Source: Oscillospiraceae bacterium
Lineage (GTDB): Bacteria > Bacillota > Clostridia > Oscillospirales > Ruminococcaceae
Direction: 5' to 3'
Length of the DNA: 64,000 bases
Assembly: GCA_015067185.1 (NCBI GenBank)
Contig: SVMZ01000010.1
Coordinates: 1-64,000, forward strand
Notes under the pieces: generated by a model
The model's input: the letters and a program-made list of their open reading frames with translations, nothing else
Database searches by the model: none
What the model was told of the DNA's origin: nothing
Program-made: the position numbers and the translations under genes
Part shown: piece after piece, positions 60,025 through 64,000 of the stretch
Layout of the letters: every line of letters starts with the position of its first letter
How positions within the stretch are numbered: the first letter of the stretch is position 1

Positions 60025-61401
60025 TCAATTGGTGTGTATGGTGTCCAGTTGCTGGAAACGGGAGTGAAGGCCGTCCCAACCGAGATTAACAGTGGCAGTT
60101 TCACCGTGACGGTTTTTGGCAACAATCAATTCGGCGAGATTTCCGTTTTCTGCATTTTGATCAAAATAAGCTTCGCGGTGGATCATCATAACGATATCAG
60201 CATCCTGCTCAATAGAGCCGGATTCACGCAGGTCGGAAAGCATGGGGCGCTTATCCTGGCGACCTGCCACACCACGGGAAAGCTGAGAACAGACGATAAT
60301 GGGAACATTCAGTTCGCGGGCCATAATCTTGAGAGAACGGGTAATGGCGGAAACTTCCTGAACGCGGTTTTCGCTCTGTTTTCCGCCTGTTCCGGAGGTC
60401 ATCAGCTGCAGGTAGTCAATAACAACCAGTCCAAGATCGGGGATTCTGCGCAGCTTTGCCTTCATTTCGGCAACGGTAATGCTGGATGTATCGTCCATAT
60501 AAATGGGGGACTTGGAGACAACCTGAATAGTTTCAATCAATCGAACCCATTCATTGGGGGTCATCTGACCGGTACGGAAGGCCTTGCTTGAAATAGCAGC
60601 CTTGGAGGAGAAAATTTTAGAAGTCAGCTGTTCTGCACTCATCTCCAGAGAGAATACGACAACGGTTCGTTTCTGGTCGAAAGCAACGTTGGCGGCAATG
60701 TTGAGAGCAAATGTAGTTTTTCCCATACCGGGGCGTCCGGCAACGATCAGCAGGTCAGATTTGTTAAGACCGGTCAAAATGGTGTCTAATTCGCTGTAGC
60801 CGGTAGAAATACCGAGATATTGTTCCCGATCCTTACCGCTGAGCTTCTGAAGTCTGTCAAAGGTGGAGAGAGCACTTTCACTGATATGGATTACGCCTCT
60901 GTTCCCACGCCCCTGACGGATATCGTAAACCTTCTGTTCCGCACTGTCCAGAAGCATCTGAGCATCACCCTGTCCGTCAGCAGCCTCGGCAATAATCTCC
61001 TGAGATGCGCGTACCAACCTGCGGCCGATATACTTATCCAGAACGATACCGACATAGGCACTGATATTGGAGATGGAAGGAACAATATCGACCAGCTGAG
61101 CAAGATACATTTTAGCATCGGCATCAGATTCAAAGATGTTTTCGGCACGGACACGGTTGAGAACGGTGACAAAATCCAGTGTTTCGCCGGCGAGGAACAT
61201 CTTGCCCATCAGAGCGAAAATCTCAGCGTGTTGCGGACGATAAAAGTTATCGGGGCGCAGCTGTTCAAGAATTTCGGGCAGACAGGAGGGATCGACAAGA
61301 ATTGCGCCAAGCACAGACTGCTCAGCTTCCAGGTTATAGGGGACCTTGACAGACAAATCCGGAAGGTCACCGGCTGGCTGTATAGACGGCATGGAAGACA
61401 T
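60025..61401 (-). CDS. dnaB: Replicative DNA helicase DnaB
   Basis: 458-aa hexameric helicase that unwinds DNA at the replication fork. The N-terminal primase-interacting domain (PYNLEAEQSVLGAILVDP, residues 21-120) is followed by a linker and the RecA-like core: Walker A AGRPGMGKTT at 221-230, EMSAEQL, Walker B LVVIDYLQLM, and SQLSRGVAGRQDKRPMLSDL with RESGSIEQDADIV. No intein. I start it at ATG 61401 behind CAGGAG; an upstream in-frame TTG/GTG extension is not needed. It is downstream of rplI and gdpP in the order typical of Firmicutes. Confidence 0.97.
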   Translation of the reverse strand: MSSMPSIQPAGDLPDLSVKVPYNLEAEQSVLGAILVDPSCLPEILEQLRPDNFYRPQHAEIFALMGKMFLAGETLDFVTVLNRVRAENIFESDADAKMYLAQLVDIVPSISNISAYVGIVLDKYIGRRLVRASQEIIAEAADGQGDAQMLLDSAEQKVYDIRQGRGNRGVIHISESALSTFDRLQKLSGKDREQYLGISTGYSELDTILTGLNKSDLLIVAGRPGMGKTTFALNIAANVAFDQKRTVVVFSLEMSAEQLTSKIFSSKAAISSKAFRTGQMTPNEWVRLIETIQVVSKSPIYMDDTSSITVAEMKAKLRRIPDLGLVVIDYLQLMTSGTGGKQSENRVQEVSAITRSLKIMARELNVPIIVCSQLSRGVAGRQDKRPMLSDLRESGSIEQDADIVMMIHREAYFDQNAENGNLAELIVAKNRHGETATVNLGWDGLHSRFQQLDTIHTN

Positions 61402-61461
61402 AACAATTCTCCTGACCAAAAGATTTGGGGATACAATCCCCGGAGCGTTGTCGGAGAAGAA

Positions 61462-61908
61462 TTACTCTTCGGAGACAACAACAAACATTTTTGCGCTGAC
61501 ACCGGCATGCAGTTTGACAACTGCTTCATATGTGCCAAAGTTTTTGATATCCACAGCAAGTTCAACCTTGCGTTTGTCCACGGCAAAACCGTAGCTTTTT
61601 TCAATGGCATCGGCAATTTCTTTGGATGTGACGGAACCGAAAAGACGTCCGCCGGCACCGGCTTTCGCGATGATTTTTACGGATTTTCCATCCAGGCTTT
61701 TTGCGGTGTCGCGAGCCTGCTGGAGTTCAAGAGCCTCGCGGCGTTTTGCAGCTTCTTCCTTGGCTTTGACTTCGCCCATAACCTGAGCATTTGCCTCAAC
61801 GGCAAGTCCGCGTTTAATGAGAAAATTGCGTGCGTAGCCGTCTGCAACCTCTATGATCTGGCCTTTTTTGCCGGAACCGCGTACATCTTCTTTCAAAAGT
61901 ACTTTCAT
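61462..61908 (-). CDS. rplI: 50S ribosomal protein L9
   Basis: 148-aa ribosomal protein of normal length. N-terminal rRNA-binding domain [20 protein letters not shown] with the conserved [13 protein letters not shown], a long connecting helix (about 50-75), then the C-terminal domain ([16 protein letters not shown]). Start ATG 61908 behind TTGGAGG. It sits 27 nt after gdpP and 60 nt before dnaB, presumably one transcript. Confidence 0.98.
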   Translation of the reverse strand: MKVLLKEDVRGSGKKGQIIEVADGYARNFLIKRGLAVEANAQVMGEVKAKEEAAKRREALELQQARDTAKSLDGKSVKIIAKAGAGGRLFGSVTSKEIADAIEKSYGFAVDKRKVELAVDIKNFGTYEAVVKLHAGVSAKMFVVVSEE

Positions 61909-61935
61909 GATAATACCTCCAATTGGAATTGACCG

Positions 61936-63936
61936 TTATTCGGTCTCTTTTTTATCTTCTTTCATATACATGTCGTGATATTCATCAATGGCTTTTTCAA
62001 GCAGGATCACGGCATTTTCGACGGTTTCGCCCTTCATCTGGGTTCCTGCCATCGTGTGGTGTCCGCCGCCGCCGAGTTTTTCCATAATAAGCTGAACATT
62101 TATTTTGCCAAGAGAGCGGGCCGAAATGGAGACTTCACCGCCATAATCATACATGACAAAAGAGGCATCTACGCCATCAATATTCAGCAGCTCATCGGCT
62201 GTTTGCGGAGCAACAATTTTAATCTCGTTGGTGGTATCCTTGGCACCGGCAATAGCACAGTTGCGGTAAATGTGTGCGGAGGATACCAGTTTGGTGCGTT
62301 TCTGATAAGCGCTCATGGAGCCGGAGAACATCTTCTTGACTTCTACCGTGTCAGCCCCCATTTTACGGAGGTAAGCGGCAGCCTCAAAGGTACGTACACC
62401 GGTGCCCATAACGAAGTTTTTAGTGTCAAGGGTGATACCAGCCAAAAGAGCCTCTGCCTCGATGGCACCGATAATATGGTTGTCGCCAAAGTACTGCAGC
62501 AGTTCGGTAACCATTTCAGAGGCAGAAGAAGCATTGGGCTCGTGGTAGAAAATACGGGTAGCTTCAATGTGTCCGACCATTTTGCGGTGATGGTCAATAA
62601 TCACGGTATCCTGACAGGCATCCAGAAGATCGGCAGATTCTGTGAGCATGGCAACGTGAGTATCAACAATGATAAGCAGAGTGTGAGGTTTGACAAGTTT
62701 GAGTGCATGGGGCGGAGTGACAAAAACATCGTTGAACCCGTTTTCATATACTCTTTTAAGAAGAGCTGTGGCAAGGTTTTTAGTGGGATCAAGCACGATA
62801 TAGGTAGGTTTATCGCAGCTCAGTGCCATACTGGCGGCGCCAACAGCAGATCCAAGGCTGTCAATATCGGCATAGCGGTGTCCCATGACCATGACATTGT
62901 CTGCTTCCATAATCAAATCTTTCAGTGCGGAAGCTACAATTCTGGATTTGACCTTGGTGCGTTTCTCAACGCCTCTATGTATACCGCCGAAGAACTCAAA
63001 ACTGCCATTTTCATTTTTTACGGCAGCCTGGTCTCCGCCGCGGCCGAGCGCCATTTCCAAAGCCTGCTCAGCCAGCTTTTCGGCATCTGCCAGGTTGGAT
63101 GCGCCGCGGCCGACGCCGATGGAGATGGAAGCACGTCCCTTAATATCGGTGAACTCCAGATCGCGGATATCGTCCAACAGATGGAAACGCCCTTCAAGGA
63201 TTTTTTTCAGATTGCGCTCTTCGATAATGGCAATATATCTGTCTCGGCGGGAGGTTCTGCTGAGATAACAGTTATATTCAATGGAAAATTTTTCGAGAGC
63301 CTCTTCGATAGCGCCGAGAATACGTGTTTTTTCACTTTCCTTGGCATCCTGCAGCAATTCGTCATAACTGTCCAGAAGGATCATGGCAACAGACATGCGT
63401 GTTTCAAAAAATTCGTTGGTAAAGTAGCGCAGCTCTGTTTCATCAAGGAAATAGAAAACACGAAGAGCGTCGTGGTTCTCTCCTTTGGCTTCCACCATAT
63501 ATACTCTGTAGTTCCCGTCTTCATAGCGAAGACGGATGCCCTTGGTGAGGATATCTCCCTCTAAATCGACATCGGGAACCAGAATATCTATGGGGGAACC
63601 AATCATTGGTTTGTTGTGGATAACACCGGATTCAAAGGGTTTGTTGTACCAGACAATTTCATCCAGATTATTTGCAACCACAACCGGGATAGGAAAGTTG
63701 GGGAGAAGACCGTGCATCTGTGAATCGAGGGTTTTGGCCATATAGCCAAGGTAATCGCTGATCTCTTTATTTACCTTGGAGAGGGAGATAAACAGATACA
63801 CATACAGCATCAACAAAGCTACGGCTTCAATCCAGAAAGCAAATTTGTTGATGAATAAAGTGACGAGTACGATCAGTGTACAGAAAATCACCATTACATA
63901 CACGATCGGTTTAAAAAGCCAGAGTTTGCGATTCAT
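61936..63936 (-). CDS. gdpP: Cyclic-di-AMP phosphodiesterase GdpP
   Basis: 666-aa membrane phosphodiesterase that hydrolyses c-di-AMP to pApA. Two helices (about 10-52), a PAS-like domain (about 80-160), a degenerate GGDEF domain (about 180-305, where the signature reads GRGGDQAAV), then DHH/DHHA1. The DHH metal sites are MGHRYADIDS (His353, Asp357, Asp359), DTH at 425-427 and DHH at 448-450; GGGGHH occurs near residue 628. Start ATG 63936. First visible gene of the gdpP-rplI-dnaB cluster; its promoter is probably within the last 60 bases or beyond the window. Confidence 0.97.
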   Translation of the reverse strand: MNRKLWLFKPIVYVMVIFCTLIVLVTLFINKFAFWIEAVALLMLYVYLFISLSKVNKEISDYLGYMAKTLDSQMHGLLPNFPIPVVVANNLDEIVWYNKPFESGVIHNKPMIGSPIDILVPDVDLEGDILTKGIRLRYEDGNYRVYMVEAKGENHDALRVFYFLDETELRYFTNEFFETRMSVAMILLDSYDELLQDAKESEKTRILGAIEEALEKFSIEYNCYLSRTSRRDRYIAIIEERNLKKILEGRFHLLDDIRDLEFTDIKGRASISIGVGRGASNLADAEKLAEQALEMALGRGGDQAAVKNENGSFEFFGGIHRGVEKRTKVKSRIVASALKDLIMEADNVMVMGHRYADIDSLGSAVGAASMALSCDKPTYIVLDPTKNLATALLKRVYENGFNDVFVTPPHALKLVKPHTLLIIVDTHVAMLTESADLLDACQDTVIIDHHRKMVGHIEATRIFYHEPNASSASEMVTELLQYFGDNHIIGAIEAEALLAGITLDTKNFVMGTGVRTFEAAAYLRKMGADTVEVKKMFSGSMSAYQKRTKLVSSAHIYRNCAIAGAKDTTNEIKIVAPQTADELLNIDGVDASFVMYDYGGEVSISARSLGKINVQLIMEKLGGGGHHTMAGTQMKGETVENAVILLEKAIDEYHDMYMKEDKKETE

Positions 63937-64000
63937 GGTGTGATCACAGTTTACCGTAGAGGGTGGGGAATCACAACGGCAAAAGTATCTCCTTTCTTAA

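Noticed and set aside
1..64000. CRISPR arrays, tRNA/rRNA genes, insertion sequences, prophage, replication origin
   Set aside because: No direct-repeat array, no tRNA cloverleaf pattern, no transposase or integrase, no DnaA-box cluster seen; dnaB/rplI/gdpP presence alone does not mark an origin.

Overview
The window looks like part of the chromosome of a strictly anaerobic, low-to-mid GC Firmicute (class Clostridia, most like gut or rumen Oscillospiraceae). The reasons are the strong AGGAGG-type ribosome binding sites, TTGACA-17-TATAAT promoters, several TTG starts, a single-chain glycyl-tRNA synthetase, GdpP (c-di-AMP turnover), an oxygen-sensitive glycyl radical enzyme, and LplA/LplB-type sugar uptake genes. 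I see no rRNA, tRNA, CRISPR array, insertion sequence or phage gene.

Layout. (1) 0-6.4 kb: three tandem GH127 (DUF1680) beta-L-arabinofuranosidase-like genes on the minus strand, the first cut by the window edge, plus an FGGY sugar kinase. (2) 6.7-12 kb: housekeeping and transport genes: a MurF-like fragment protein, a CorA-type metal transporter, a ZIP transporter, a Ser/Glu-rich lipoprotein and glyQS. (3) 12-18.2 kb: glycerate kinase, a short unassigned glycyl radical enzyme with its radical SAM activase, and a DUF4838 protein. (4) 18.3-23.4 kb: prmA behind a 14-codon Leu-rich leader ORF, an alpha/beta hydrolase, an M20 peptidase, an MBL-fold hydrolase and a YitT protein. (5) 23.5-28.4 kb: a minus-strand run DUF4965 protein, LysR, MFS, YhhN. 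(6) 28.7-34.5 kb: DUF5058 membrane protein, partner membrane protein, M20 peptidase, then a Ca2+-type P-ATPase and a 48-aa conserved small protein.

(7) 34.7-56.0 kb is the most unusual part. It is a carbohydrate-uptake island with two LplB/YtcP-type permease pairs, three large solute-binding lipoproteins and two AraC-family regulators (one a membrane sensor). It also has a lipoprotein that joins a parallel beta-helix, a neutral-ceramidase-like domain and an F5/8C-like domain, a 1174-aa secreted repeat protein with three CxC..C motifs, and a double amidohydrolase whose N-terminal half has lost its metal ligands. No ATPase subunit is present for the importers. A ~40-bp element lies exactly 50 nt upstream of the -35 box of two operons about 10 kb apart, the ceramidase-fusion/binding-protein operon and the second permease pair, which suggests that these form one regulated uptake system.

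(8) 56.1-64 kb: a heterodimeric ABC exporter, then dnaB, rplI and gdpP as a conserved minus-strand cluster.

Working model (inference): secreted or surface proteins prepare a plant or host glycan, binding proteins and permeases import oligosaccharides, and cytosolic enzymes without signal peptides (GH127 trio, DUF4838, DUF4965 proteins) finish degradation. The kinase, glycerate kinase and glycyl radical enzyme may act on the products.
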